Source of the DNA: Hirundichthys speculiger
Taxonomy: Eukaryota; Chordata; Actinopteri; Beloniformes; Exocoetidae
Length of the DNA stretch: 64,000 nucleotides
NCBI GenBank assembly: GCA_018398805.1
Contig: JAGFBZ010000172.1
Location: forward strand, 1,674,001 to 1,738,000
Direction: 5' to 3'
Below, in pieces: positions 23,956 through 37,899 of this stretch. The position numbers and the translations under genes were made by a program. A model generated the notes under the pieces. The model was not told the origin of the DNA. It saw only the letters and a list, made by a program, of their open reading frames with translations, and made no database searches. Position 1 is the first letter of the stretch. Each line of letters begins with the position of its first letter.

Positions 23956-26900
23956 TTGAGAAGTTTGTCCTCACTCTGGGTAGCTGTCATAGACGTTACT
24001 GTGTGCGAGCGCCCTCCCAGCATTGGGCCCTCACGCCCACCTCAAACACGAGACTGAAGGAAAGTGCTGTTTTGTCCTGGAGAGTAAAAATGAGAAGAGT
24101 GTGTTTTGATTGGCCAGGGAAGCGAGCTCTTCCATTTCCCTCTCTGTCTAAACTTCATATTCTTACAGCCTTGCTGTTGATCATTGTTTATTTATTATGT
24201 TGGTACTGATTGTATATGGTAAGGAAAAAAAAAACAAAAAAAACCCCAAAACATATCAGCTGTTTTCAGACATGTAGGTGACAGATTAAGCCATGTTAGG
24301 CAGGCATAGAAATGTGCCACAGCAGGTAGTTGTCATTTTGACTGCCTGCACTGATTTTGTTTTTACAACCAAACATAATTTATTTGGAGTCTTTTTTTTT
24401 TTTTTGGTTAATTTTCAGTCATCTGTAAATTCATCAAATCATGAATTACATAATTAAGAAAAAAGCTTAGATCTGGATGTGATCAAGGCTTGTCATACTG
24501 TTGGTCATTTTCCTGCCACTTTAAGGGCAGTTTTGGATGCACATGTAACCAGGCCTGTGCTGAACACGAGCTGTGTGAACAATTATGATGTGAGGTATTA
24601 ACTGCCAGATACAAGGCGTTCTGACATGAAAACAAGATTTGACATTATAGAAATAAAGTTCTAAATCAGAGAGAAGTAAGTTTTTTTTTTTTTCTCTCGG
24701 ATCTTTGTCTGCAGGGGTGACACACCGCTGGTTTAGCTTAGAAAGTCAACATATTGCTGAGACTCAGAATAATGTCTGTTGCCTGACTTCAATCTAGTCT
24801 CTTAAAAAAGGTGCATTTTTCTTGTGGCCCGTGAAAATTCCTGGCTCAACGTTAATTTCTGCTGGCATCATGTGAGGGAGAGGAAATTACAAGCACGATG
24901 CTCTCTGTTTAAGTTTATTTGCAGTTTATTGATCCCAGGAGTGTTAGTTACAGGTCAAATTTTGAGTTTTAAACATATATCATCTTTGATCGATATGACA
25001 TAATCACAGCACGAACAAGTAAATCTGAAGTTGAAGCACAAATCTAAATTGTGCTTAAACCTCTTTATTTTTTTCTGCTTTTGTATATTTGGGCTAGGGG
25101 TGGTGTTGTAGGTATCCCCCCCCACCCCCACCCCCGTCCTAACAGCATGGTTGTAAAGACAGGGCTATCACTGGGATCAGCTGACTGGGTCACCAGGAAA
25201 TCTGGTGCTGTCATGTTCATGTCTATCTGCCGCTGATTTGTCCAGCCACTTTGCATTGTGGGTGAAAATTATGACAAAAAATCTTTTGAACTAATCAAGC
25301 TTCTCATCGACTTCAACTGTACTTTGTTTGAATCTGATTTGCAAATGTTTGCATGCTAATTGTGAGTTTACCATGCAGGCATTAGTATTTAGTGCAAAGT
25401 TACGTTGCAAATAAGCGTGACCTGACTGAGCCTGTAGCTTGGCCGTAGACTGTAGACGCACGATGCCGAAACTCAATTCCTGTGCTCACTGTGCAAGCTG
25501 GATCACATTTAAAAGTCCCCTATGAGGGGAATATTCCCAAATTAAAACATCTTCTCACTGTGTCTGCAACAAACTTATAGCTTGTACATGTTTTTGCATA
25601 TTCAATTTTATGATTTAAATTGGCTGTTTTAACAGATATTGATCAACATTTCTTTTAAGTGTCTTTTTGGAAGCAAAAAGTGTTGACGTCTTTTAAAGAA
25701 GAGTGAGACCAGTTCTGTGATTCAGACGGGTCAGTGACCTCCTACAGGTCTGTTCTTTTCCTCTCTGTAGCAGAGATGTGGCTTGTGCTCGCTGCGATCT
25801 GACCACAAGTCATAGTGTGAGCTGGCTTTGCTTTTTTTTTTTTTTTTTTGTAGATTTAGCCCCTTGTAGATGTAACTGAACGGGCATTGTAATAGAAAAT
25901 TGTAATAGTATGGATGAGCACTGTTTTTCATTTGAAACACTGTCATCACATTTAGTCTGGGAGAAAAACATAGTATGGATGGAAACAGTTGTGTCAAATA
26001 GTTTATTCCTGTAATAAAATTTAAAGCTCTGAGATCTTTGCATCCTTTTAACATGTTTGGCTTTCATGAAGGCAAAGTTGAATCCATGTTATGAAAAGCA
26101 AAGAACTTCAGAGAATTAGATAACTTTATAACGTGATGGTGCGGATTATTTGGCAGAACCAGCAGAGAATGAACAATCTGCCTCTGCAGCTCCGCGGAGC
26201 TGTTTACATCTTTGAGACTCGTACGGTCTGATCAGCTCTTACAAACACCATCTAAAGCCCTTCTCATTAACTCTAGATATATTATCTTCCCAACATATCT
26301 GTGGAATCTGGCAGCTTCAGTCGGGTATTTCCAAGGAGATTTTGGAGACCAAAAATAGATCTTAAAGAGGAGTGAAAGCCATTTATCAGGTGGCAAGAAA
26401 CATTAATTCACTGTAAAATTGTCCCATTTACTACAGTTACATGAAGACATAGATATCTAAAGAATCTGTTCTGTGATTGTAATGATGCATTAACACTAAT
26501 CTCCTGCAATCTTTCTCTTCAGAAGTTAATTTTATGAATATTGTGAAAAACTTTAACATACAGGTGATTTAAGGTCACAAATTTGCAAATATGAAGTGCA
26601 CTACTTCTCTAAGACTGATGCAATAAATTGTTTAAAATGTGACATTGTGCAGCCTCAGGTGATTAGATGAAAGTGAGTGTAGGAAAAACTGTTGATCAGA
26701 TGTAAAGCATGAGTTCATTTAAATATAATCATTGTTGAGTCATTTAATATTTTAAGAGAATTCTACTGAATGTTTTGAGAAAGGAGAAACAACCACGTCA
26801 ACTTTTAATGATTTATCAGTCTGTGCAGCTGATATTTTTAGATGCTCCTGTACTTTGTTTTTTTTTTTTTTTTCCCATGTCCTTCCTCATGTTGCCAAAG

Positions 26901-27350
26901 GCACAGCGTAACCCTTCTCATGCTGGTGCACCGCAGGACAGAGGCCTTGTTTGCAGGTGGGAGATGCGTAAAGTTCACAAGACGTGGTATGAATGCATTG
27001 TTTCCCAGTGTCCATGTCTTTTTTCTTTTCTTTTTCTTTTTCCCTCTACGGTGAGCTAACTGGGGTAAAATCCAGAATCTTGCTTCTGTTGTAAAGGTTT
27101 TTACTGAGATGTAAATGATAATGTAATGTAGAGTGGGACGGATTATTTGTAAAACATGTATAGTTATTTTTGTGTCTTAAATGGGTCTCAAAGGAATTTT
27201 TACATGAACTATGTTTATAGACTTTTATTTATGGTGTTAAAGGTACAAAACTGTTGTACAAAGGTGCAGCTATGCACAGTCTTGTCTGCTTATGTTTAGT
27301 AAATGATATTTTTAAATGTTGGGGGAAAATAAATGCATCACGAATACTGA
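23956..27350 (+). other. slc35e1: slc35e1 3'UTR (probable)
   Basis: No coding segment follows the stop until the convergent receptor gene at 29287. Candidate poly(A) signals are AATAAA at 24652-24657 and 27328-27333; the latter follows a compact non-repetitive stretch and suggests a long UTR. Poly-T runs occur at 24390-24405, 25831-25849 and 26857-26873. Confidence 0.5.
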
Positions 27351-29286
27351 ACATGTTGAATTGTCTTTTGTCTTAAATAATAGTCCTACCGTTGAAATAA
27401 AAAGTAAATAACAATAATTATTAAATGTATTCATGAATCTGAATAAACCAGTTTATTTTGGAGAACAAAAGCATTTCTGAATCAGTTGTATAGATTTATC
27501 AGAAGTATTCCTGAGCGTGTGCAGTGACTTCTGGAGAATTGGACATTTTTAATACAGGACTGACTGTGATCCTGAAAAAATCAATGACATTTGGTATTAA
27601 ATTTTGTAGCTTTGATCCAAACTTAATAAAACTTATATGGGGTCTCTGAGCCCTTTTACAATATAATGTAATGTACTTAAGTAGATGATTAAATCCCCAA
27701 ATTTTTTGTAGCTGAGTTTCACATTGAGAAACTTTATTCTGATATCTTTCACATGCTGATTAATCATCCTCCTGACTTTATCAGAAATCCTCATGGGAAA
27801 CTCCTCACTGTCCCATCACTGACCTGTTGCTAATTATCTTAATACATGAAAAGATGGACAGATTAGTTCATAGCCATGTCACACTCTCCCACCTCCACAC
27901 TTACAAGATTTTATTCGACTTGTTATGAGATGAAAGAAGAAAAGCAAAAGAGCTCAAAGTGAAAAATATTTATCAGCTTCTACTTTGCTTTGGTTTAATC
28001 TTCTGCCCCCTAGCGGACACATACATGTAGCTGATTATAAATGCAGACCAGACAAGAAGAGTTAATTTCTTCACATTTTTTGTTGATTTGCCTTTGACCA
28101 GGGACATGCCAAAACTAGCCCAGATTTATTGCATAAATAAAACAAATACAAACGTAGATCAGCAGCATGTTTTGGTCAGTGTGTTATGATATTTGTTTGT
28201 TTTAAATGTCTCACCAGATGTAAAAGTTTCCAATGTCAGCAAGACTGTGACTGAAGGCTGAGACAGAGTCATAAACATGACAAAATCCCAGAAAATACAG
28301 CCATACAAAAAAAAAACATGTCAAGCTGATGAACATTTGATTTTATGTTTTGTAAATGTTTTTTTTTTTTGTTTTGTTGTGTTTTATAAAAATAATTTAG
28401 AAAAAATAAAGAAAAGCAATTTTCTATTTTGTAGTGTTTTTAACATGTTGCTTTCTTTTTTGTTGCTGTTTATGAAATGTCATTGTGTTTTTTTTTTGTG
28501 TGTGGTGTGTGTGTGTGCTTTGACCTCAAGCTCAAAAAAAAAAAACTTCGAAAAAACCCATTTAAATGTGATCCAACATGAGCATCACTTTAAAGACACA
28601 TTACCAATTTGGTGCTTGTTTTTGATAACATATGGGAAAAATTAATTCACAATGAAAACAAAGGATAGTTAAATAGTTTGTTTTTAATAATATGTTTCTA
28701 TTTTCTTCAGTGGCTGAGACATCAAGGGTTTTAATTAACAGTTTGAAGATTTTCATGGGTATGTGTTTTTTTTTTCCTAAACAAAGCTTTGAGTCTAAAT
28801 GGGTAAAGACTTGTTTTGACTCTCTTGCTGCCCCCAAAACGATTGTTTCTGACAAACAAAACATGGACTGCTTACAGTCAAAGCTGAGAAAAATCTGAAC
28901 ACCTACTTGAAGAAACAGTAGTAGGTCAGAGGAATGACTAATTTATGACAAAATGCTGTAAGCTTATCTGGAGCGAAGTGCAGCAGAAAAGGTGAACACC
29001 ACAAGGAGATGGTGTAAAACACTGAGAGACACAAAATAAAGGCTCAGTTGAGTCTTGTTATTGCAGTTCAGTCTTCTTCAGTCACACCAGACTGCTTTTC
29101 CATTTTCATTTAATAAATAATCCTGAAACACTGACAGTCCTGTGCAGGTGTGGATCTACACAGACGTCCCCAGGTGTCTTTCTCACCTGACACACTGTCA
29201 AACTGACTCTTTGGCCCCTGCGTGCAACTATTTGCAGCAAACAGTCATAGATGACACACATGTGCTGAGTCTGCAGAGTTTCAGAT
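27351..29286. other. Convergent intergenic region
   Basis: AT-rich sequence between the slc35e1 3' end and the minus-strand receptor stop. It has T/A homopolymers and a short (GT)n at 28498-28519. A variant poly(A) signal ATTAAA for the receptor can be read on the minus strand at 29109-29114. No other gene was seen. Confidence 0.5.
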
Positions 29287-30998
29287 CTAGTGGAGGCTTT
29301 CCGTGTCGTACTGAGTGAACTTGGCAGTAGCAGGGAGAGTGATGATGTTTGCATTGCACATCAGCTGGATGAACACATGGCTGTCCTTCACGATATCAGG
29401 ACACAACAGATTCCTCTGTGGTGAAGGCGGGGAAGTGTTGCCACGTTTCCTGGACAAACTGAGTAACCTTCGAAACAGGGATCTCCTGAGGAGGATGTAG
29501 ATCCAGGGGTCCAGGATGGGGTTAACTGAGGCAGTCCTGATGGCTGCCAGATCTGCTTTGTCATCATTTTTGACAAGGTTGGCAAACATGCGCACCTTAA
29601 AAGAGATCAGCACAGTTAGCACAGCTCCAACTGTTAATAAGTGTTAAGATACATGATGTGTTTCATGTAGCAGCATGTGTCCTGTTTTTTCCATAATAGC
29701 TGAGGTTTTCCAACTCAAGTCAAACACACTAAAGGTGTGCCAGATATATCAAGGAGTCAATCAAGGACTAGATTACTTGAAGTTTGAAAGTTGGTTGCAT
29801 AAAGCAAACAGCCTGCTTAGGCCAACTTGAGTTCAATTAAAAAAACGTATTTTTCTTCATCAATACATTCAACCAGTTATTTTGGATATTTAGTGAACAG
29901 TAAATAGGTACACCTGATCAAAAAGCCTGCACTTGCCTATCTTTTCCCAATTTTGGTGCAGATGTATATTTTATTCACGAATCATCCAAACTGCATCGTT
30001 GCACAAAAAACTACTAGGATGCAAAGCAGATTTTAAAAGAAAGTAGTTCATAATTTATGAATGCAGTCCATCCAGCAGCGTTTTGACTTCTGATGAACTT
30101 CTGTGTGCTTCATTAATTGTTGCTGGTGCATCTCTTCACGCAGATAAAATTGCATGTAGGCTATGCAGCAAACAGTGGAAGTAATTTGCTGTTACTTAAA
30201 TTACTCACTACTAGCGGGGCTGAACAAGCCAAAACCACCGCGGAGGTCATCACCAGCACCGCGATCATCTGCGTCTCTGCTGCCGAGGACAGCGCCCTCC
30301 ACCTGTCCCGGACGCTCGCTCTGGTGACGGGCCGCCGCACGGTCCTCCGGCGCATCAGCAGCAGCGTTCCGCACACCGCCAGGTTCAGGACGATGGTGCC
30401 CAAGATCAGCAGCAGGCTAAGGACGCCGTACAGGACGGAGTATGCGCTGGCCACCGCCTCGCGTGCCCTCCAGTTGATGAAGCACCAGGTACCGGACGGC
30501 TGCAGCTCGCTCCTTCGCCATGCCCATCACAGGGAGGGAGCAGAAAAAGATGTGACTGATGTAAATAAAAAGAAGGAACTTTTGCGCAAAGCGTCGGTCC
30601 ACTCCCCACCGCTGGTAGGTGTACGGGCAGCAGATAGCCAGGTACCGCTCTGCCGCCATGGTGCAAATGATGCTCAGTCCGGTTAAACCAAAAAACAGCA
30701 AGAGAAAGGAGTGAAACTCACAGACATGCCGGTCCTCTAGCACGTGTCGGTCTCGGTAAGTGGCTATGGTTAACGGGCTGGCCAAGCAAGTGCCCAACAG
30801 GTCCGTTACCGCCAAACCGCACACCAGCGTGTAAAAAGCGGAGGATTTCCTCTCTTGTCGGGATACTGAAAGGACAATTATTGCAATCAAATTCCCAATC
30901 GCGCCACCAGCAAACATGAAAATCGGTAAAGCCATTTCTCTCACATTTTCTGACTCATTATTAGACGGAGATCTGTGCGTAAAGTTCGGACTCTCCAT
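29287..30998 (-). CDS. ptger4c: Prostaglandin E2 receptor EP4-type (ptger4 paralogue)
   Basis: Two coding exons on the minus strand: 30209-30998 and 29287-29595, giving about 365 residues. A class A receptor: TM1 with GGAIGNLIAIIVL, TM2 FYTLVCGLAVTDLLGT, TM3 ending ERYLAI, the prostanoid second-loop motif TWCFINW, and TM7 IRTASVNPILDPWIYILLRR, whose Arg is the prostanoid carboxylate-binding residue in this family. This best fits EP4 (Gs-coupled, plasma membrane), and the exon break before VRMFANL is where EP4 genes split. The start at 30998 leaves a 17-residue N-terminus with NFT and NES glycosylation sites; in-frame ATGs further upstream exist. The C-tail is only about 60 residues, far shorter than mammalian EP4. 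One surplus base near 30506 shifts the frame just before TWCFINW. The c-paralogue name is a guess. Confidence 0.9.
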
Positions 30999-33900
30999 CG
31001 CCAAATACGCCCCAGAGCTACTGTCTGTTAAGAACACTTCCTTTGCTCTGTTGTCGGTGTGGGAGAGCATTTCCTCTTTGGCCCACTGCAACAGATGATA
31101 AGGAGTCAGCAGGGGCATGTATCATCCCCTCTGCTTTCCAGTAATCCAGAAATTCACCAAAGACGTCGTGGCGCACATCTGTCAGCTGAGAGATGGGCTG
31201 TCCCTAACGTAATGAACCCCCCTGTTGCTGCCAGAGGCTCCCGAGTAATGCAGACAGGGTAAAAAAATATAATATTTCCTCCAACCATCATCTAAACGTC
31301 ATCTCAGACACGTGACCGTGTGACGTTCAAGAGGTCATCTTGACGATGAGTATGGAACGGTGAAGGTCAAGCTGTGGTCAGCAGGAAGAGCTTCCAGAGA
31401 ACTGGCAGTTTCCTGGAAAAACAAAGCTCATATACTGTTTGTAGAAAAACAAATAAAGCTTCAATAAAAGACTTTGCAATGGTGGTGCACTGTTCAATGT
31501 CCACGGACTTCTGTAATATCACCGCCATCATCAAAAATACAACTTTCCTTCTAAACGGAAAGCTTTGTTCACTGTTGGACAACATTGCTGGTGAACTTCT
31601 TTAAACTCTAGGTGAGACAGACCTCAGCAGACTTTCTGAACCAAACATTAATGATTAAAATATTCACCAGTAAGAAAGTGAGTGGTATTGAGATGCTTGT
31701 GGCTTGTCTGAATATAATGATTTTACCAAAAAAGACCAGCTTCAATGGACTACACTAACAAGGCAAGAAGAAAGTACATTTTAACATAAACAAACATCTT
31801 GGAGAAAATCTCAAACTGAAGTTACAGGGATTATATTTTGGTTATCTTCCACAAGTCATATCGTGCAAGTTGTGCTTGAAAGAGAGTGTGAGGGCATCCC
31901 CTGCCCTGCAGCTGTGCTGAAGGCACAGTGGATAGTGAGTCAGTTAAGCCTTGATAACAGTGATGTATCCGTTTATCCCAGATTTCACTGGAGAAAGTTT
32001 GAAGCTTCCAGGTGAAAAATGAGCCGGGTTCTTTGGTGTTAATCCTCAACCCTTTATCACTATGGCTCTGCACAAAATCAATACACCAAGTGTGGGCTTA
32101 CTCCACTAACATGGATAAATTGTCCACACACTTAAATTATGTAGCACATTTGACCTCATATTAAGAGTTTTACAATACATTCACTTAATAATAAAATTTA
32201 GTTTTGGGATTAAAAGAAAAAAACTAAACTAAGTTGAATTGCAAACAGTAAATATTAATATCCTTCCATAGTTAAACTTTATGTTCTCCTTGGTGCCTCC
32301 ATATATGTTGCTGCCATCAGAGTCAAAATGAGCAAATATTTTCAATGAAACTGTAAATGTTTCAATTTCAACATCAGATGTGTTCTGTATGTTCTGTTGG
32401 GAATACGGTTTGCAAAGTATTGCTCTGTTTTTATTAACATTTTACACAGCGTCCCAACATTTAGTTAACTGGGAATTCCAAAGGCTAATATCAAATTAAA
32501 GGCAATTCTATTGTCAGTGAACTGAAAATATGACATGACATTGACAACTCACTCAGGTCCCCTATACAGAACAAATACAGTCCTCCAACAATAAAGCTTT
32601 CATATATAGATAGTGTTTGGATAAATCCCCTGTTGTTTTAAAAGACCTCCTGAGTACAGTAATTGTGTCCTGTGAACATTCACTGCCAAACTCATCCTTT
32701 CGTGTCTCGGGCTTGTTGGCTCACTCATATAAATCACTTTTGAAAATATGGGAAAAACAATGATCTAAATTTGGGGATACTCCTAAATTAGGCGTCTGGC
32801 AGGGCTTCCCTGTAAGAATATCAGCTAATCATTTTTAAATTAATAAGCAGAGACTAAACATCACCATCCATCCTGTACATAATGAAAAAAACTTCAAATC
32901 CCTTCTGCAGCAGTACCTGCAGAGAACATTTAAAATTGCCCGCTGTAAGTCTAGATTTCTCAGCTTACATTCTTTTACATATTTTAGGAATGTCCTATTT
33001 TGATGCTCTGGGATTTCACAATACAAATCTTGTCAGATTTTAATGCAGTAATATGACTACCTCAAAACTTTAATGGGTATATATATTTTATTTGATTTTT
33101 TTTTGCTATGTAACTGTATTTATTTTGCAAGAATGTGATTCTGAGCTTACGTCCCCCATTGTAAATAGTTAAGCATTACATTGTCTAGCGTTTTTCTGTA
33201 CCTTTGGACTTAATGAAAATTGATCAATCACAAAAAAAGACAAAAACAAAATCAAAGTAAAGTTAGTGTTACTCTGGTAACTTTGGTGTTACCAAAGTTA
33301 CTCTGGTGTGTAACCCTCCAACAAGTGTGATGCCACAGTTTAACTTCACTCTTCACAAGTTTAATCCAGTTCTATTAGTTTTCCTGGATTATTCCTCAGT
33401 AATTTAGTTTGTGGAAAATGTACTGTACAACGGCAACTTCAGAAAAGTTGGGATGCTGTGTAAAATATAAATTAAAACAGAGTGCGATGATTTGCGAATC
33501 TCATAAAGCCGTATTTCATTCAAGTCAAGTTTGAACAGCCAAGGTTACTCCTCAGTTTTGAAGCTTCTTGCTTCTTTTGGAAACATTGCTCCTGACTGGC
33601 CGAATGCCCAACTCTGAGGCTGACTGCTCTCTTTTACCAGGAAGGCCTTAGATTTGATCTCATTCCTATTAATTCCAGCCAGTGTAGGCAGAGCTTGGAA
33701 TTTCATCACTAATGCTGGCACACAAAACTAATTTTAACTGCAATTAAATAAGACATGAAAACATTCAAACAGAGCAGTTTTTTTAGTGTTCTGCCATCAG
33801 GGTTATTTTTTTATTTTTTTCAGTTAAGAAACTTATTTCCGTTTTCTTTTCTGGAATTGTTGAAGCTTCAGTTTCTTTAACATTTTTTTCTGTCAACAGC

Positions 33901-35054
33901 GATCTGAAGGTTTTAACAGAGTGCTACAGGAGGCAAAAGCTTTCATCCAGTATTTGTTCCCGTAACTTGCTGTGGTTGACATTTTACACGTGAAACAAAA
34001 GGAGAAAAAAAAGTTCTGTGTCTAAATGACAGCACTGAGCTAGGTCCCAAACAGTGATGACTGTAAATGGTTGTGAGGAACAACGGGGGGCTGAGAGACA
34101 CACAGGAACACGTGGGACGTCACTGCACTTAATCTGCGCCAACTCTTTAACATCATGCAGTTATTACAGCATGACTTATGTTTATACTGAGGCGCAGCAG
34201 AGATGGGTCTCTGTCTGCAGCCAACCTTACAAGACAAAACACAACACCTCTTTGAGAGACAAATCGCTGCTGCTCATCTTTGCTACAAACAAGAACGAGC
34301 TTACAGACTGTAAATGACAAGGTGATGCCAGGGCTTGGAAACTCCAACCTGACTGGAATGTCCTTCAGTTTAAAGTGAATCATGGGATGTTCTGGCCCTC
34401 GCAGCTTAGTTTATAGTGCTCTTGACTGTCTGAAGGTGAACTATTCATTGCACTTCAAATGCAATATCTTTGCCTGTGGTTTCAGACAACAGAAGATTGC
34501 TGCTGTATGAGTAATCAGTCTGGAAACAAAAGTACATTTGCCATAATGGGTCATTATCATGATCAGTGAGGCACTACTATGATAAAAATAACCTTTTTCA
34601 AATAATAAGAAGCGTAACTAATTACTTATAGAAATGAAGGAATAATTCTCTGTTACGATGAAGTTAAATAACTTACAGAGTTACTTTTATTTGTTCTATT
34701 TCTTTCTGTGTGAAGTTTGCAAAGTGAGTTGTGCTATGCAGCAGCAGGTAGTAAACAAGCTTGGAAGATGGAGATGAAAGCACTAACATTGAACAGATGG
34801 AAAATATGCCCAGTTCTTTGATTTTGTTTGGGGAAAAAAAAAGACAGGAACGTTACTGTCAGATGTAAACTGCGTGCAACAAGACACTTTCAGGGTGAGG
34901 TCTCTGTAACACACTTGTGATGTTGTTGGTGTGTAGAATTTGATGGCCCATGTTATCGATAATACATTAAAATGAACACACTGTCATCTGGTGCATTCAA
35001 GTGCATTTAACCTAAATCAGCCTGCATTAATAGGTGAGAAACACAGGTAGATGT
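30999..35054. other. Intergenic, upstream of the EP4-like gene
   Basis: The first 350 bp or so upstream of the receptor start is moderately GC-rich, with a TGACG-type element in cgtgtgacgttcaagagg near 31316-31333, and may contain 5'UTR exons and promoter. Beyond this I see AT-rich sequence without recognisable coding segments or bounded elements. Confidence 0.45.
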
Positions 35055-35059
35055 ATCCA

Positions 35060-35660
35060 CAATCGCCTGGATTACTTAATACCTGCCAACAGACCAAAGT
35101 TAGTGAGACTGAATAAACTGCGTCTGACAGTGGTCGGCAGCACAGGAGCACCACAGGGCTCTGTGTCGTCACCATTTCTCCTCACTCTGTAGTACTGTAC
35201 ACCTCAGAGTCTTGACATCTCCAAAAACATTCAAATGACTCGCAGTTGTGTATAAGTGATGGACAGGAGACTGACTGCAGCGAACTGGTGGGCCACTTTG
35301 TGTCATGGTGTGGGAACAATCATCTTATCTTAAGTATGATGAAGGAGACGACTTTTAGGTTAGAACAGGAATAAGTTAAACACCATTTACAGTGTTTGGA
35401 AAGTGTGCAGTTCTTGAGGAAGTCCTGTACTTCTTGAGGAAGCTTATGTCCTCCAGTGTAGCAAGATGTTGAATATCTTTTGTAAGTCTGTGGTGGAGAG
35501 TGTGACTTCATTTGCAGTCATCTGCCGGGGTAGCAGCATCAGAGCCAGAGACTAATAAAGATTAAACTAATAAAGAAGGCTGGCTCTGTTCTGGAGGACT
35601 GTTCTGCAGCCTCTAGAGCTGACTCTGAAAAAAGGGTGCTTTATAAAATGAAAAACACAG
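35060..35660 (+). pseudogene. Decayed non-LTR reverse transcriptase fragment
   Basis: One frame gives GSTGAPQGSVSSPFLLTL at about 35137-35190, the reverse-transcriptase box GxPQGxxxSPxLF of L2/Rex1-type elements. Later pieces recall the same ORF (a FLRKL-like block, then AGSVLEDCSAAS) but in shifting frames with many stops. It is a dead fragment with no bounded ends. Confidence 0.65.
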
Positions 35661-36177
35661 TGGACTACAGTGGGCATCTCTTTACCAAAAATGGGGTTAA
35701 GGTCTGTGCTCTGCATGGCCCACTCCAGAAGGTGGATTTTCTTTTTCTGAAACCATTGTGCAATGGATTTGCTTCCATGTTAAGACTTATTGAGACTTTA
35801 TTAACTTCTGAGCTTCAGCTGGTGGACAGACACCCTCACATTATCCATTATGATAATTGCATTCCAACAAATATTTTTGTCATGGCACATAAAGCTGTAA
35901 AGCTTCTGATGTAAAAGGAGTTCAGGGAAAGAAGGATAAGATAAGGTAATGACCTGTGCTGTTTTCCTGGAACTAAGTCAATATGATCTCCTGAGTCTTC
36001 AAGTAACCTAAGTGTTGGTCAGTGGTTACATAAACAGATGTTTGTCAGACATTAAGTTTGATCAAAAAAAGAATAAAAGGACCAACAGAAACACATAAAC
36101 CTAACAAGAAAGTTAATAAATAGATGTCTGTGGACAGAGTTAAAGTGATTGACAACTGTAGGAGAGAGTAATAGTGT

Positions 36178-36340
36178 CCATCCATCCATCCATCCATCCA
36201 TCCATCCATCCATCCATCCATCCATCCATCTATGACCTTAATACTCTGCAGGGTCACGGGGATCTGCTGGAGTCTATCCCAGCTCTCTTAGGGAGAAAAG
36301 CAGGGGTACACCCTGGACAGGTCGCCAGTCCATCGCAGAG
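36178..36340 (+). repeat. (CCAT)n with dispersed repeat body
   Basis: Thirteen or so ccat units lead into ctgcagggtcacggggatct and ggacaggtcgccagtccatc. This is the 5' part of the abundant fish repeat also found at 39985 and 41818. Confidence 0.85.
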
Positions 36341-36559
36341 AGTAATAGTAACTGGTAAAAATTAAAAAAGAACTCTTGCTGGATGCAAGGAAAAATTTTG
36401 TCTCTATTGAAGAAGAATATCAAGAAACTAGACTAGATTTTGGGAAAAGAATGGTAATTGGTTTTTGGTAGATTATTTCTTTGTTGTAACAGTGTTTCTT
36501 GGTAATAGATTTTAGACAATTGGAAAGCCTGTTTATTTCACCTTTAACAAGGGCGGTTT

Positions 36560-36860
36560 GTCCATAAGGGCGATTGGGCGGCACACGAAACTGAAGGTCT
36601 ATTGAAAATTTTTACCATCATGCCCATGACGACAGCTGAAGCTGAGAGGTGTTTCTCTACTCTAAAGAAAGTCAAGACGTTCCTGAGCAATGCAATGGGC
36701 CAGGAACGTCCATGGAAAAGGAGCTAGTCAGGAAGATGGTTGATTTCAGTGAAAGGCTCATTGATCACTTTGCTGCTTTGAAAGAGATGGGCAAAATTTC
36801 GGTAACAAATAACAGTTTAAATAGGGATTCTCTCTCTCTCTTTCTCTCTAACGCATAATC
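36560..36860 (+). pseudogene. hAT transposase C-terminal (dimerisation) fragment
   Basis: Around 36625-36700 the frame reads MTTAEAERCFSTLKKVKTFL, the start of the hAT C-terminal dimerisation region, and becomes disabled soon after. The preceding gggcgattgggcggcac block is typical of these repeats. Neither terminus is recognisable. Confidence 0.75.
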
Positions 36861-37899
36861 TTTTTACTGTTGATATTGTTTTTTTTATTTATTTTTTTCA
36901 TTCAAATGTTTTTTTGGGAATATGTCAATGTGTTCATGTTTACTCTGATTTCTTAATTCTGCTTTTTTAATGTAAATAGTCTGGTGTCTTTGATAAACAA
37001 CAGAAATTGCCATTGAAAATCAATGCTAATATAAAGTCAAGAACTGTAAATAAATACTACTAATGTTTTCAACTTGGATCAAGTCCCTATCTTAATTAAT
37101 GGTTAAGCAGATATCTTTATCCATGTTCAAAGGTATTTGAAGGGAAACCGTTTACCTACTGGTATGTGGCAACTGCACTTAAAAGGGAAGTCTCTATATT
37201 GCAATCTAATGCTTATGTGTGTTGGTAATGTGACTTGACCAGAAAAAAAAAAAACTAATTGCGACAGCTGACTTGCTACTGATTAAATTAACCATTGAAT
37301 GGGTCACTTTAGTCATCATCACTACTATTTCCCCCTTAAATACTACTTAAATACTAAATATAGTATTTACTATATATTTACTTTATTTATTAAGTATTTA
37401 CTAAAAATAGTAAATGCTATTTATCATTTCACTACTATTTTTAGAAGTTTATCAGAAGCCACCACTGCCTTTAAATGGTAAGGAACATGCTGAGTTGGAA
37501 GCTTTTTGTACTTAGTTTAGTGTGTGAGATGGGTAATAAATGGGTATGGCACTAACCATTTATTACCCATCGGCATTTAATGGGTAGTAAAGCAGCATGT
37601 GAAGCTTAAAGCTTTAAACTGCAAATGAGGACCTGTTTGGGGATGGACATACACTCAGGTGAATTTTCAAATACTTCACAACAACACTAACACTTTAGTC
37701 TCATTGTAGCTTACAAACAATTTTTAATGGAGCCAAAGTCTTTGTGAAGGTCCTTTACCAAAGCTTTAGTGATTTGTTTCATGTTGTCACGGTTAACTCC
37801 TGCAACAGAGTTGTTCATATTATCTCCTAAATCACTTTGCTTGACATATGAGACAGAATTCTCTTAATTTCCTATGTCTTCAGGAACATCAACTGCAAA

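Noticed and set aside
30117..30686. Long plus-strand open frame of 189 codons
   Set aside because: It lies antisense to the conserved TM5-TM6 and loop-2 coding sequence of the EP4-like receptor; high local GC content explains the open frame.
36178..36231. Regular tandem repeats considered as a CRISPR-like array
   Set aside because: It is a simple ccat microsatellite without spacers, in a vertebrate genome.
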